The position numbers and the translations under genes are program-made. From Chitinophagaceae bacterium (GTDB lineage Bacteria; Bacteroidota; Bacteroidia; Chitinophagales; Chitinophagaceae), in NCBI GenBank assembly GCA_004028795.1, contig SAIW01000008.1, forward strand, positions 1 through 64,000: 64,000 bases of DNA, given 5' to 3'. The first letter of the stretch is position 1. The number at the start of each line of letters is the position of its first letter. The notes beneath the pieces are model-generated. The model ran no database searches and was not told the DNA's origin. It worked only from the letters and a program-made list of their open reading frames with translations. Shown here one piece after another: positions 1 to 9,340 of this stretch.

Positions 1-2617
1 ATGTGGGCGTGAATTTTTTTACTTCATTCTGCCAGTTGAACATTAACGTGGTAGGGCAAACAACCAATGCTTTTAATTGCTTGTTTTCTTCTTTTAAATG
101 ATTTAAAAAAGCCAATGCCTGCACGGTTTTACCTAAACCCATATCATCTGCTAAAATGCCACCCCACTGCACTTCACGTAAATAATTCAACCATTGAAAA
201 CCGCTTTCCTGATAAGGACGAAGTATTGGTTGTAAATGTTGCGGTAACTCAACTTTTTTAATTCCTTCAAAACCTTTTAAGCGTTCATATTTTTCTTCCA
301 GCTTAATAAATAATTCTTCTTCATCGCGTTGATTATACAAATCTTCAATAACACTAAACTGAAATTTACTCAGCTTCATGTTATTGGCTTTTCCTTCACC
401 AACTTTAAACAATAAAGAATATTTGCGTATCCACTCTTCAGGTAAAATTCCTAATGTGCCATCCTGCAATTGAACAAACTGTTGCTTATTGGCCAATGCT
501 TTTTTAACATCGGCAATGGTTACTTTCTGCTCACCGAATTGTATTTCAATTTTTGCATCGAACCAATCTGTATGTGAGCTGATGAATATTTTGGTTGATG
601 GTTTTGCTGTATTGAAACGGAAATTTTTTAATGCATCATAACCATACACATTCACATTCATATCTTTCACAGCATCTACAAATAAAAAGAACCAATTGTT
701 CCTTAAAACATCTGCTCCTTTCAATGCTAAAGTATCACTATCAACCGGGCGAATAAAACTTGAGTGCAGGTTTTCAATCTTTTTAACCAACTCTTTTTCC
801 GCGTCAATATTTCTTTGAATAACCAATAATTTATCAGCTAACGGAACAATTATTTTTTCTTTATCAGCAAGCTTTACATCATAACCTTTATAATTAAAAA
901 CAGGTTGAAAAATTAAATACTCGCCTTTCTCTCTTAACAACACTTTCATTTCAGGCACTATATCTTTTACTTCTTCTTTTCTGAGGTTACCAAAGTTTAC
1001 ATTGTATTCTTTGGTTAACGGAAGAATAAAATCATGCAGCCTGTTTGTCCATTCCTCTGCGGCAACTTCTTTTTTACCGGTTGGTAAAAACTGTTCAATT
1101 AAAAAAATATCTTCAGTTCTGTCCCATGTATAAAACCTGTTACCATGTTGAAATAATAACGGACTTGCACATTCGTTATCAGCAATATTGAATGTATTAA
1201 ACGATGCCTTTACCTTACATTCAATCTCATACTTAGCATTAGCATAATTAACGTAAAACTCAGGCACAGCAGGCTCTGCAATAAATTCAGCTTTTTGTAA
1301 GTTAGCAGTTGTAAAAGATTTTTTATCCGGCAGATAAAATGCAAAATTGCTTTCACTTAATTCTGCTAATATTTTTTTTATTTTGGGGTGAAGGTATTCG
1401 TTAATCAGCTTTCTGGTTTCTTCAGGTAGCTCATCATCATGCTGTTGAATAATGTTTTCCCAAAAACCACTGAACGGAGAATTACGGTTTAAATACTTTG
1501 TTATTTCATTAGGCAATAATTTTCTTAATTGCTGCAATAAAATTTTATCGTCTTCACTGTATGGTTCTGTATTAATGAATTTATTCAGGTCTAATTTTTC
1601 AACCTTACCGATATATTTCTCAAAAGCATCATTGGCTTCTCCCTGCACTGATTCAAATTGTATATAAGGATATTGATTATTATTGGTGAGAATAACAATG
1701 CCTAACTTTAATAATGATTTTTTAGGAACTTCAATTACTGTTTCTGTTGGTTGAAGCTCAGCAGCAGCAACGGTTTCAGCCATTACCGGTTTCAGCCTCA
1801 ACTCATTAGAAGTAGTTGAGGCTACTACTCTTTTTATAGAGTTATCTAACACTCGTAAGAAGGGTCTTCCATCCTGATAAGTAAATTCAAACTTGCCTGT
1901 TAAATCATCATTCAAACTATAACCATACATGGCTAAAAGTTTGTTTTTAACTGCATCCCAATTGCGTATGCTGTCAAAATAATTGGGCCCGTAACTGTTT
2001 AACAGTTGTAAGAAAACAATAATCTTTTGTACACAGAGCGGATGTTCAGTTTCAGTTTCATCATCACAACTCGTATCAAAATTTCTTTCTTCATTTTTAC
2101 TGATGATAACTTTCCAAACCTTTCCTTTATAATCAACTTCTGCAAGTACGCGTTCATCTTTCGCTTCAATAATATTGGCTTTGTTACTGCGTAAATATTC
2201 TTCTGCTTCATTAAATGCTTCTGTTGAAGAAAGCAAACGCAACATCTTCAACTCTAACAATTTCATTTTTACAACCGTATGCTTTTGGTTGTAAGCCATA
2301 TCTTTTTCGCCCAATAAATTTCTATCTAGCATTTCCTGTAACTGAAACATGGCAGCAGCTTTATGTCTGCATATTTCGCTAAGGTTGTAGGGGCAAGTGC
2401 AACGAAGAGAAATTTTCTTCTCGTCTTTAAAATTGGTAATATAAACTTTATAGTAAGTTGAGTAACTATCATCTTTCACACGAAACACAATACTTCCCAT
2501 TAAAACATCATGCTCAATCAACTCTACATTGCCTGTTACATGAATTTTTTTGCCACGCCTTATTACTTCTTCAACGCCGTTATTGTAAACGTATTTAATT
2601 AAATATGGTAATGCCAA
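1..2617 (-). CDS. SWIM zinc-finger SNF2-family helicase (partial, C-terminus off the window)
   Basis: The gene runs off the left edge, so the second helicase half is missing. Seen: a SWIM-type zinc finger near residues 70-85 (CTCPYNLSEICRH, the CxC...CxH pattern), a long middle region of about 700 residues, then the SNF2 ATPase entry near residue 820 with Walker A DDMGLGKTVQAL and the following PTTLMFNWQNEVKKF segment. SNF2/Swi2 proteins are ATP-driven double-stranded DNA translocases; the bacterial SWIM-containing branch has no settled role. The frame is closed by TAA at 2630-2632 and the first in-frame ATG is about 40 codons in, so the TTG at 2617 is the most likely start. Confidence 0.85.
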   Translation of the reverse strand, partial: MALPYLIKYVYNNGVEEVIRRGKKIHVTGNVELIEHDVLMGSIVFRVKDDSYSTYYKVYITNFKDEKKISLRCTCPYNLSEICRHKAAAMFQLQEMLDRNLLGEKDMAYNQKHTVVKMKLLELKMLRLLSSTEAFNEAEEYLRSNKANIIEAKDERVLAEVDYKGKVWKVIISKNEERNFDTSCDDETETEHPLCVQKIIVFLQLLNSYGPNYFDSIRNWDAVKNKLLAMYGYSLNDDLTGKFEFTYQDGRPFLRVLDNSIKRVVASTTSNELRLKPVMAETVAAAELQPTETVIEVPKKSLLKLGIVILTNNNQYPYIQFESVQGEANDAFEKYIGKVEKLDLNKFINTEPYSEDDKILLQQLRKLLPNEITKYLNRNSPFSGFWENIIQQHDDELPEETRKLINEYLHPKIKKILAELSESNFAFYLPDKKSFTTANLQKAEFIAEPAVPEFYVNYANAKYEIECKVKASFNTFNIADNECASPLLFQHGNRFYTWDRTEDIFLIEQFLPTGKKEVAAEEWTNRLHDFILPLTKEYNVNFGNLRKEEVKDIVPEMKVLLREKGEYLIFQPVFNYKGYDVKLADKEKIIVPLADKLLVIQRNIDAEKELVKKIENLHSSFIRPVDSDTLALKGADVLRNNWFFLFVDAVKDMNVNVYGYDALKNFRFNTAKPSTKIFISSHTDWFDAKIEIQFGEQKVTIADVKKALANKQQFVQLQDGTLGILPEEWIRKYSLLFKVGEGKANNMKLSKFQFSVIEDLYNQRDEEELFIKLEEKYERLKGFEGIKKVELPQHLQPILRPYQESGFQWLNYLREVQWGGILADDMGLGKTVQALAFLNHLKEENKQLKALVVCPTTLMFNWQNEVKKFTPT

Positions 2618-2830
2618 ACGATTAAAAATTTACGGTTGCTTATTGCGAAAAGTGCAATTTGCAAAAGTAAAGGAATGATAATGAGAATAGAAAATGTTTT
2701 GAAGGTTTCTGAATGAAATGTTTGTTAATAAAAATAGCTAAACCCGAATTGAAAGCGATTTTTTGGATTAACGGAATTGCGGATAGTTTTTATTATCATA
2801 TAATCCATTTAATAACATAAATCATGGTTT

Positions 2831-3553
2831 TCAGATAACCAATGCACCTTCTTTATAAATCGGTAAAACATTGGCAACATCTTTAGTAACACAGTATTCC
2901 AAATCTTTTTCTAAACCATATTGTGCCAACCTGTGCCAATGTGTTGTTTTACGGATAAATGAATACATATCGTTTTTATGAGCGGCGTACATTTCCGCTG
3001 CCATTAAAGAGCTATCGCAATGAATAGTAAAATGTTCTTTTACTGTTTCAACAACTGCACCTGCAAATAAAGTGTCTTCAATATTTACCCTGTCTTTCCA
3101 GGCAGAGCATCCTAAAAAAACATTTTTTTGTTGCTGCATTAAATAATTACAAACAGCAGATAAATTAGGAAAGGAACCTGTAATAACGGTACTTGCTCCG
3201 TTGTTCAAAGCCATGTGCAACAGTTTTGTTCCGTTGGTTGTAGTGAGTACTAATGTTTTTCCTTCAATAAAATTTCTGGGATATTCTGCGGGAGAATTGC
3301 CATGTTGTAAACCTTCAATTACTTTACCATCACGCTCTCCGGCTGTAATGCTATTGGGTGTTGCTTTACCGATGGCTATACATTTATCAACTGCATCAAC
3401 AGGTATAATTTTATCGGTACCATTGTATAAAGCCGTTGCTATGGTTGATGTTGCACGAAACACATCTATTACCACAACAATACTGTTGGTTACATCATAA
3501 ATATCTAATAAACGTGGTGAAACAATGGTGTATAAAAAAGGTTTACCTGCCAT
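2831..3553 (-). CDS. comB: 2-phosphosulfolactate phosphatase family protein (ComB)
   Basis: A 240-residue protein with the ComB signatures: DVFRATSTI near residue 30, GERDG near 72 and TTTNGT near 104. ComB is a Mg-dependent acid phosphatase that converts 2-phosphosulfolactate to sulfolactate, a step of coenzyme M synthesis in methanogens; in Bacteroidota its physiological substrate is not established. The length is normal. A promoter box TATCTTCG lies at 3558-3565, only 4 nt before the ATG, which supports this start and suggests a leaderless mRNA. The rlpA-like gene ends upstream on the same strand, 18 bp away. Confidence 0.85.
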   Translation of the reverse strand: MAGKPFLYTIVSPRLLDIYDVTNSIVVVIDVFRATSTIATALYNGTDKIIPVDAVDKCIAIGKATPNSITAGERDGKVIEGLQHGNSPAEYPRNFIEGKTLVLTTTNGTKLLHMALNNGASTVITGSFPNLSAVCNYLMQQQKNVFLGCSAWKDRVNIEDTLFAGAVVETVKEHFTIHCDSSLMAAEMYAAHKNDMYSFIRKTTHWHRLAQYGLEKDLEYCVTKDVANVLPIYKEGALVI

Positions 3554-3557
3554 GCGG

Positions 3558-3565
3558 CGAAGATA
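3558..3565 (-). promoter_or_regulatory. -7 promoter box of comB, 4 nt before the ATG
   Basis: The minus strand reads TATCTTCG-CCGC-ATG. The box matches the Bacteroidota -7 consensus TAnnTTTG with one change. The 4-nt spacing puts the expected transcription start at or next to the start codon. Confidence 0.5.
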
Positions 3566-3571
3566 AGTGTG

Positions 3572-3967
3572 TTAACTTTTTTTGCGATACTCAATCTTTA
3601 CTTTAGTAACACCGGCTGCAACCAAATCAATTTGTTGTGCAGCAGCTTTGCTTAAATCAATTATTCTTCCGCTAACGAAAGGGCCTCTATCATTTATTCG
3701 TACCGTTACAGATTTATTATTGGATAAGTTGGTTACTTTAACTATGGTACCGAATGGTAATTTTTTATGAGCAGCCGTTAATTTATTTTGATGAAAAGTT
3801 TCGCCACTGGCTGTTTTGCCTCCATCAAATTTATCGCCGTAATAAGATGCATAACCTGTTTCGGTAATCAATTTACCTTCGCCTGAAACATTTGATGGTA
3901 CTGATTTATGATGACAGGAAGCAAGCACTAAAGAAAAAATTATTATTGCTAATACAATCTTTTTCAT
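3572..3967 (-). CDS. rlpA: RlpA-like septal ring lytic transglycosylase (lipoprotein)
   Basis: A 131-residue lipoprotein: signal peptide with lipobox LVLASC, so Cys17 is the predicted lipidated residue. It is followed by one double-psi beta-barrel domain (about residues 38-128) with the RlpA hallmarks GYASYYG, GGKTASGE and RINDRGPF, whose Asp is the catalytic-type residue. RlpA cleaves peptidoglycan strands lacking stem peptides at the division site. There is no SPOR domain, so it is the short form common in Bacteroidota. The gene symbol rests on the domain only. Confidence 0.85.
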   Translation of the reverse strand: MKKIVLAIIIFSLVLASCHHKSVPSNVSGEGKLITETGYASYYGDKFDGGKTASGETFHQNKLTAAHKKLPFGTIVKVTNLSNNKSVTVRINDRGPFVSGRIIDLSKAAAQQIDLVAAGVTKVKIEYRKKS

Positions 3968-4018
3968 GTGTTCAAAACTAAAACTGCTTTACTATGAATA
4001 TTGAAAAGATTATACACA

Positions 4019-4477
4019 CTACTTAATTCCCTCAGCAATACGTTTAATAACCTCATTTCTTTTTTGCAATAAATTCTTCATATAGTTGGTAAGAAATAAA
4101 GTGTTGAATATTTTACCAAATAAGCCAAAAGGGCTTTCGAAGTAAAACTCGTCTTTCATTTCTGTAATATTCGCTTCAATCGATTTAAAATGATGATTAT
4201 GCTTCATCAGTTTAAAATCTCCTTTAACCATTTCATCTTTAAAAAATGTATAAGGAATCAATGAAGTAATTTTTACTGTCATTATTCTTACAGCAAATAA
4301 ATGTTTTGCTTTCCATGTAACAATTTCTCCTTCATTAATTAACCCTGACGTTACACCAGCGATTGCTTTTTCAGAAGTATGCTGCATAGATGTTTGATGT
4401 AAATCAATATCTCTGCTTAAATTAAAAACTACATCAATAGGTGCATTAATAATAGTAGTTAAATGAATAACAGGCAT
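4019..4477 (-). CDS. SRPBCC (START-like) family protein
   Basis: A 152-residue single-domain protein. The opening strand (VIHLTTIINAPIDVVFNLSRDIDLH) and the closing helix rich in Lys/Arg fit the SRPBCC/polyketide-cyclase hydrophobic-pocket fold; the ligand is unknown. It has no signal peptide or membrane span. It lies 11 bp downstream of gcvT on the same strand, so the two are probably co-transcribed, without any functional link known to me. A second SRPBCC protein of similar size is at 50183-50653. Confidence 0.75.
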   Translation of the reverse strand: MPVIHLTTIINAPIDVVFNLSRDIDLHQTSMQHTSEKAIAGVTSGLINEGEIVTWKAKHLFAVRIMTVKITSLIPYTFFKDEMVKGDFKLMKHNHHFKSIEANITEMKDEFYFESPFGLFGKIFNTLFLTNYMKNLLQKRNEVIKRIAEGIK

Positions 4478-4488
4478 AGCTGAAATGC

Positions 4489-5562
4489 TTACACAAAAGG
4501 TATTTTAGCCACTTTTGCTTTTACAAGTGTGTTGCGTATATCAATAAAAATTTCAGAATCAATAGCTGCATTTTCAACAGTAACATAACCCATACCAATG
4601 GCTTTATTTAATGATGGGGCTTGCGTTCCGCTGGTTACTTTACCAATGGTATTTCCGGCAGCATCTTTAATTATATAATCATGGCGGGGAATACCACGTT
4701 CAATCATTTCAAAACCAACCAATTTTCTTTTAACACCATCTGCTTTTACTTTTTCAATAATTGCTTTGGCTGTAAACTCTTTAGAAAATTTTGTAATCCA
4801 TCCCAACCCTGCTTCTAAAGGGTTGGTAGTATCATCAATATCATTTCCGTATAAGCAATAACCCATTTCCAAACGCAAAGTATCTCTTGCAGCTAAGCCA
4901 ATAGGTTTAATACCAAGCTGTGCAATTGCATCCCAAATTTTATCAGCATTACCATTTGCATCCTCAAAATAAATTTCAACACCACCTGCACCGGTATAAC
5001 CTGTTGCACTAATTAAAACATTATCAACTTCTGCAAATTTCCCTTTCACAAAAGTGTAATACTTCAGGTTCATAATATCCATCTCAGTTAATGGCTGTAG
5101 CAGTTTAGTAGCATTAGGGCCCTGAATTGCCAGCAAACAGGTTTTATCACTCACATTATGCATCTCAACATTATTGGTATTGAATTGCGTAATCCAATTC
5201 CAGTCTTTTTCAATATTGCTGGCATTAACTACCAACATGTACACTTTATTTTCTTCAATGCAATACACCAATAAATCATCAACAATACCACCTTCATTAT
5301 TCGGCAAACAACTGTATTGAGCTTTACCATTGCTAAGTTTAGAAGCATCGTTACTGGTAACACACTGTATTAAATCCAATGCATGCTCACCTTTTAAAAT
5401 AAATTCACCCATATGGCTTACATCAAACACACCTGCATTGTTTCTTACAGTGCTGTGTTCATCGTTAATACCTGTATAACTTATAGGCATATTGTATCCT
5501 GCAAAGGGAGCCATTTTAGCACCTAAGGCAATGTGTTTTTGTGTAAACGGAGTATTCTTCAT
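4489..5562 (-). CDS. gcvT: Aminomethyltransferase, glycine cleavage system T protein
   Basis: Full-length GcvT (357 residues from this start): N-terminal folate-binding domain opening with [20 protein letters not shown], then [16 protein letters not shown] and [17 protein letters not shown], and a C-terminal barrel ending KVAKIPFV. It transfers the methylene carbon from the lipoyl arm of GcvH to tetrahydrofolate. GcvP and GcvH are not in this window. An in-frame ATG at 5613 would add 17 residues with no match to the family and would run into hairpin and repeat DNA, so the ATG at 5562, preceded by an A-rich ACAAAAAAAC stretch, is preferred. Confidence 0.92.
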   Translation of the reverse strand: MKNTPFTQKHIALGAKMAPFAGYNMPISYTGINDEHSTVRNNAGVFDVSHMGEFILKGEHALDLIQCVTSNDASKLSNGKAQYSCLPNNEGGIVDDLLVYCIEENKVYMLVVNASNIEKDWNWITQFNTNNVEMHNVSDKTCLLAIQGPNATKLLQPLTEMDIMNLKYYTFVKGKFAEVDNVLISATGYTGAGGVEIYFEDANGNADKIWDAIAQLGIKPIGLAARDTLRLEMGYCLYGNDIDDTTNPLEAGLGWITKFSKEFTAKAIIEKVKADGVKRKLVGFEMIERGIPRHDYIIKDAAGNTIGKVTSGTQAPSLNKAIGMGYVTVENAAIDSEIFIDIRNTLVKAKVAKIPFV

Positions 5563-5627
5563 ATGTTTTTTTGTACTGGGCTGTTGACTAAAAATTAAGC
5601 TGCTGTTGTCCAAAGGACTCCTTTGGA

Positions 5628-5668
5628 GCGTCGCATCCTGAAACTTCGGGGTACGTTCTTATCGCAAC
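5628..5668 (-). repeat. 39-bp dispersed element, copy D (hairpin-bearing variant)
   Basis: On the minus strand it reads GTTGCGATAAGAACGTAC, then CCCGAAGTTTCAGGA, then TGCGACGC. The outer parts match the 39-bp family found at eight other places; the middle is replaced by the same C/G-rich insert seen in copy C at 16763-16810. Confidence 0.75.
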
Positions 5669-5703
5669 TCCACAAAAATAAGCGATACAGGTTCTATAAA
5701 ATG

Positions 5704-5738
5704 AAAAAAGCATTCAACATGTTTATTGAATGCTTTTA
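5704..5738 (-). terminator. Intrinsic terminator downstream of the DUF4440-like gene
   Basis: A 12-bp perfect stem (AAAAGCATTCAA at 5706-5717 with TTGAATGCTTTT at 5726-5737) and an 8-nt loop, followed on the minus strand by a run of T. It closes the minus-strand unit that ends at 5758. Confidence 0.75.
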
Positions 5739-5757
5739 AAAATAAAACTACTATATA

Positions 5758-6219
5758 TTAATGTAAGCTTACTACTCTGGTTATTTTCCAATCACTGTTT
5801 ACTTTATGCCAGATAATAATAAACTTAGTACCTTCTTTCGGTTGGCTTGATTCAGGCTCCTGATTATTATGAAATTGATGTAAGCCTATTTCAACAGCAC
5901 CATAATTATTTATCGGATAAACTTCAATACTGCCTTTGATTAGCGTACGTGTTACTTTACCGCAGATATTTTTTCTGGTTCCTTCCAAAATATCTTTCTT
6001 GGAAGTTGACAAACCGCCTTTATCATGATAAAACTCTATACTGTCTGCATAAATAGCGGTTTGCTTATCTATATCGCAGGTATTGTATGCAGTAAAAAAA
6101 ATGCTGTCCATCTTTACAATTTCTTTATACAATTCTTTTTCTGCTGTTAATGTTTTCTGCTGTGCAATTGCTGATGCAGTAAAGAACAAAAATGCAGTTA
6201 GCAGATAAACTATTTTCAT
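5758..6219 (-). CDS. Secreted NTF2-like (DUF4440-type) protein
   Basis: A 153-residue protein with a Sec signal peptide (MKIVYLLTAFLFFTASAIAQ, cleavage near residue 20) and an NTF2-like cone domain: helix KELYKEIVKMDSIFFTAYN, then YADSIEFYHDKGG, and the final strands TKFIIIWHKVNSDWKITRVVS. The fold is typical of DUF4440/SnoaL-like proteins, which include enzymes and binding proteins; no active site can be assigned. It follows the small lipoprotein gene by 8 bp, so the two are probably co-transcribed, and an intrinsic terminator lies directly downstream. Confidence 0.75.
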   Translation of the reverse strand: MKIVYLLTAFLFFTASAIAQQKTLTAEKELYKEIVKMDSIFFTAYNTCDIDKQTAIYADSIEFYHDKGGLSTSKKDILEGTRKNICGKVTRTLIKGSIEVYPINNYGAVEIGLHQFHNNQEPESSQPKEGTKFIIIWHKVNSDWKITRVVSLH

Positions 6220-6227
6220 AAATATTA

Positions 6228-6587
6228 TTAATGTGTACAGTTGCAGGCAACTAATTTTTGAACAGCTTCTTTTAATAAAGCTTTACCGGTATTATCAAAT
6301 TCATGCTCGTCTCCATCTTCATAAAACCGGTAAATAATATCACAGTTTTTAGTTGATTTTACAATCAGTTCATTATCATCTTTTTTATACTTCAAGTTTA
6401 GCCTTCCATAATTTGAAACACTTTCTATGCTTGTTTGACTTTCATTAAAAATAATGTTGCCTGAATAGTTTAAAGACAAGTAGGTATTATTATCATTAAT
6501 TACAACTCTATGTGTTCTGTGATGATGACAGGATGCTACTGAAAGCACCATGATTATTACAACAACAAGCTTGATGATTTTTTTCAT
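6228..6587 (-). CDS. Small lipoprotein of unknown function
   Basis: A 119-residue protein with a lipoprotein signal (lipobox LSVASC, Cys20) followed by a His-rich start to the mature part (HHHRTH). The rest is beta-rich, with no recognised domain, and ends with CNCTH, a second Cys pair. The His cluster and terminal Cys-x-Cys could bind metal; that is inference only. It lies 72 bp downstream of the pspC-like gene and 8 bp upstream of the DUF4440-like gene. An 8-bp inverted repeat (AGTACCTT/AAGGTACT, 6608-6639) lies in the gap before it. Confidence 0.65.
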   Translation of the reverse strand: MKKIIKLVVVIIMVLSVASCHHHRTHRVVINDNNTYLSLNYSGNIIFNESQTSIESVSNYGRLNLKYKKDDNELIVKSTKNCDIIYRFYEDGDEHEFDNTGKALLKEAVQKLVACNCTH

Positions 6588-6659
6588 GATTGAAATTTTT
6601 AAAAGGGAGTACCTTCTATTGAGAACAACAAAAGGTACTTAATTCCCAACTTCAACTAT

Positions 6660-8873
6660 TTATAGAAACCTTGCCATTAACAGGCTTTGCATTCCGAACG
6701 AAAAGTCCATATTAGCCTTTTTTACGGTGAGCATAGCTGTTTGTTTAGGTTCTGCTTTTTTAGGTTTCTCAGGTTGATAACGATATTTATTACTGTCTGC
6801 TTTTTCCTGTTGATTTAATTGCTTATCAATTTCATTCAACTCTTTCAACTTTTGTTCTCTTTGTTTTTTAATTTCTTCTTTAGATTTTTTGAAGTTTTCT
6901 ATTGCATCATTCTGTTCATCATCAGTACTCTTGTTTTCGTTTTCTTCTACTTTATCTGTACGTTTTATTTTTCCATCTGCATTCATTACATACCAAACAT
7001 CATGGCTCCAGTTTCTTATAACGCCTTCTTCATTTTCCCAGTTCCACCAATTCCATTCGTTTCTGCCAAAGCTTACATATACGTGGTCATCCCATCCTAA
7101 ATTATGATTCAGCTTAATCTTTTTTCCAACAGGAACATATACCGTAACTATAATGTGTTGATTATGAAATTTATCTCTTCTGTTTAAGGCAATACCTTTA
7201 CCAAGGTTTAAAACGCTATCGGTTTGTGTAATACTAAACTCAATTTTTGATGCATTGTCATTAGCAACAGTTCTGTTTCTGCCGCTTGCTAATTTTACCA
7301 CCTGTACAGAAAAGCTGTCACTTTTTGATTTTGCAATCTGCACTTTTACATTTCTTACATAAGCAGTGTCTTCGTCTAAAGAAATGAACGGTTGTAAACG
7401 ATACCAGTCTTCATCTTCATACTTATCAATATTCATTTTTACTTCTAACTGATTAATGTTTGACTTTGGAAGACTTATATTTTCTTCAACCGGATTGTTA
7501 TGATAACGAAATTCTTTACTTAATGAAGCCATTAAGAATATTACACAAAACCAACCAATCGTCCACAAACCACCAAAGGCAATTCTTACAGCACTACTGT
7601 TTCCTTTTTTACCGGTAAGTCTTCTAATAATCCATGTTACAATACCAATTACCGGTACCCAAACAAACAATACCAATGTTCCCCATGCTAAAATGGTTTG
7701 CCATCCATCGCTTATTACAAAGCTCCACGCAGGTATTAATCCTGTTATTACCACACCAACTGCAAACAATGCACAAACAATTGCAAACAAGATGCTGCCT
7801 AAAATAAAGTATGCAAATATTTTAAAAATTACTACTATAATATCACCTAAACCACGGCTGTGTTTGCGGGCTACTGTTGTAGCTTCTGCTGAAAACTGTT
7901 TGCTCTTTTCAGTAGCTTCTGCACTGAATTGTTTTGCTTTTTGAGAGAATTCTGCCCCAACTTCTTCACCCCATTTTTTTGCTCTGGTACCAAAGCCTTC
8001 CAAATCGCTCTGAATAGTATTTTTAATTGAGTTCAAATCTACTTTCTCTCCTTTCATTTCTAATTTTTCCGCTGCTGTTTTTGCTTCGGGCAGCAGTAAC
8101 CATAAAATGATATAAATAAATGCAGAGCCAGGACTGAATGATATTCTCATAAAATCAGGAAAATTCCATATATGAAACCTTCCGAAGTTGAATACAAACG
8201 AAAAGAAAGGAATTAGAAATATTATTCTGGGTAGCCAAACACTTACATGAAAGTATTGTGCTAAACCACTACATACGCCTGCAATAACTTTATCATCTGT
8301 ATCTCTGTATAATCTTTTACGTTGAGAGCCTATTACTTTAGTTGCGGTGCTTGGTATAACCACCCAAAGTATTAAATACGGTAAAAAGAACGGTCCGAAA
8401 AATATTACTGCTAATATTCTTACAACTGTAGGGTCTATACCGAAATAATTGGCCAAACCACTGCATACACCGCCTAATACTTTGTTGTTTTCATCTCTGT
8501 ATAAACGTCTGTTAGTTTCGGATGTATATGTTTGTTGAGATGTATTAGCATTTGCGTTAGTATATGTTTGCTTTTGCTCTCCGCCTAATTGAGATTTTAC
8601 ATTGGCTTCTTCTCCATCAAAATCTTCAGGGCGGCCAATACTTGCAATAATGGTATTAACATCATCATCTGTAATACAGGTTGATCCTTTTTTTAATGTT
8701 TCGCTAAACAATTCTGCAATACGCCCTTCAATATCATTAATAATTTCATCTCTGCCTTCTTCGTTTGCAAAAAAGTTTCTAAGGCTTTCAACATATTTTT
8801 TAAGTATGTCGTAGGCACTTTCTTCAATAGGTACCACCCTGCCCTGGAAATTTATATTAATAACTTTTTTCAT
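6660..8873 (-). CDS. PspC-domain membrane protein with two PspC modules
   Basis: A 737-residue membrane protein. The N-terminal 90 residues (MKKVININFQGRVVPIEESA...) form a small soluble domain common to Bacteroidota PspC proteins. Two PspC modules follow (about residues 128-175 and 185-260), each starting RxLYRDxxxKVxxGVCSGLA. A Lys/Ala-rich coiled-coil stretch lies near 300-330, then four or more membrane segments near 350-460, an extracytoplasmic beta-rich domain near 470-620, a charged coiled coil near 640-700 and a short tail. PspC proteins take part in envelope stress sensing. It lies 18 bp downstream of the PadR gene and is surely in the same operon. Confidence 0.85.
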   Translation of the reverse strand: MKKVININFQGRVVPIEESAYDILKKYVESLRNFFANEEGRDEIINDIEGRIAELFSETLKKGSTCITDDDVNTIIASIGRPEDFDGEEANVKSQLGGEQKQTYTNANANTSQQTYTSETNRRLYRDENNKVLGGVCSGLANYFGIDPTVVRILAVIFFGPFFLPYLILWVVIPSTATKVIGSQRKRLYRDTDDKVIAGVCSGLAQYFHVSVWLPRIIFLIPFFSFVFNFGRFHIWNFPDFMRISFSPGSAFIYIILWLLLPEAKTAAEKLEMKGEKVDLNSIKNTIQSDLEGFGTRAKKWGEEVGAEFSQKAKQFSAEATEKSKQFSAEATTVARKHSRGLGDIIVVIFKIFAYFILGSILFAIVCALFAVGVVITGLIPAWSFVISDGWQTILAWGTLVLFVWVPVIGIVTWIIRRLTGKKGNSSAVRIAFGGLWTIGWFCVIFLMASLSKEFRYHNNPVEENISLPKSNINQLEVKMNIDKYEDEDWYRLQPFISLDEDTAYVRNVKVQIAKSKSDSFSVQVVKLASGRNRTVANDNASKIEFSITQTDSVLNLGKGIALNRRDKFHNQHIIVTVYVPVGKKIKLNHNLGWDDHVYVSFGRNEWNWWNWENEEGVIRNWSHDVWYVMNADGKIKRTDKVEENENKSTDDEQNDAIENFKKSKEEIKKQREQKLKELNEIDKQLNQQEKADSNKYRYQPEKPKKAEPKQTAMLTVKKANMDFSFGMQSLLMARFL

Positions 8874-8891
8874 AACATTGTGTTTATTCGG

Positions 8892-9257
8892 TTAAAGTTG
8901 GGTTGGGTTTTCAGAGGAGTTTGTGTTGTTGTCTTCTTGTGTAATGGCTTTTACTGCATCTGCCAGCTCGTTCCAGGTTCTTTCTAATTCATTATAAAAC
9001 TCAAGACCTGTTTCTGTCATTACAAAATACTTGCGTGGTGGCCCGCTGTTACTTTCCACCCAACGGTAGGTTAACAATCCTGCATTTTTTAATCTGGTAA
9101 GCAAAGGGTATAAAGTACCTTCTAAAATATGCAGGTTGGCTTTTTTCATTTGCTCAACAATATCGCTGGGGTACACTTCCCCTTTTTTTATTACGCTCAA
9201 AATGCAAAATTCGAGTACCCCTTTTCGCATTTGGCTTTGTGTATTTTGAATATCCAT
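8892..9257 (-). CDS. PadR-family transcriptional regulator
   Basis: A 121-residue winged-helix protein: MRKGVLEFCILSVIKKGEVY starts the DNA-binding domain, ILEGTLYPLLTRLKNAGLL is the recognition helix region and PPRKYFVMTETG is the wing, followed by a C-terminal dimerisation helix. PadR proteins are usually repressors that bind as dimers to palindromes and control neighbouring genes and themselves. The gene heads the PadR-PspC unit and has a perfect 11-bp inverted repeat about 60 bp upstream (9314-9340), a good autoregulatory operator. Confidence 0.88.
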   Translation of the reverse strand: MDIQNTQSQMRKGVLEFCILSVIKKGEVYPSDIVEQMKKANLHILEGTLYPLLTRLKNAGLLTYRWVESNSGPPRKYFVMTETGLEFYNELERTWNELADAVKAITQEDNNTNSSENPTQL

Positions 9258-9295
9258 AAGCTTACATTTTTTTGTTCAATTTGTACATTGACAAC

Positions 9296-9303
9296 ACAAA
9301 GAT
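9296..9303 (-). promoter_or_regulatory. Candidate -7 box of the padR-pspC promoter
   Basis: The minus strand reads CATCTTTG, one change from TAnnTTTG. A TTG about 20 nt upstream lies inside the palindrome at 9314-9340, so a repressor bound there would cover the -33 region. Confidence 0.4.
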
Positions 9304-9313
9304 GTGATTTTAT

Positions 9314-9340
9314 TTGGTACTATGCAACACATAGTACCAA
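9314..9340. promoter_or_regulatory. Perfect palindrome, likely PadR operator
   Basis: TTGGTACTATG (9314-9324), a 5-bp spacer, then CATAGTACCAA (9330-9340): 11-bp arms with no mismatch. It lies upstream of the PadR gene and overlaps the expected -33 promoter region. Related PadR operators are palindromes of this size; that PadR binds here is inference. Confidence 0.65.

Noticed and set aside
5563-5613. A 17-codon upstream extension of gcvT starting at an ATG at 5613
   Set aside because: The extra residues do not match GcvT N-termini and the DNA runs into hairpin and repeat sequence, so the ATG at 5562 fits better.
7693-7944. Plus-strand open frames opposite the PspC-like gene and similar frames opposite other genes
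   Set aside because: They lie antisense to well-supported genes and have the low-quality composition of shadow frames.
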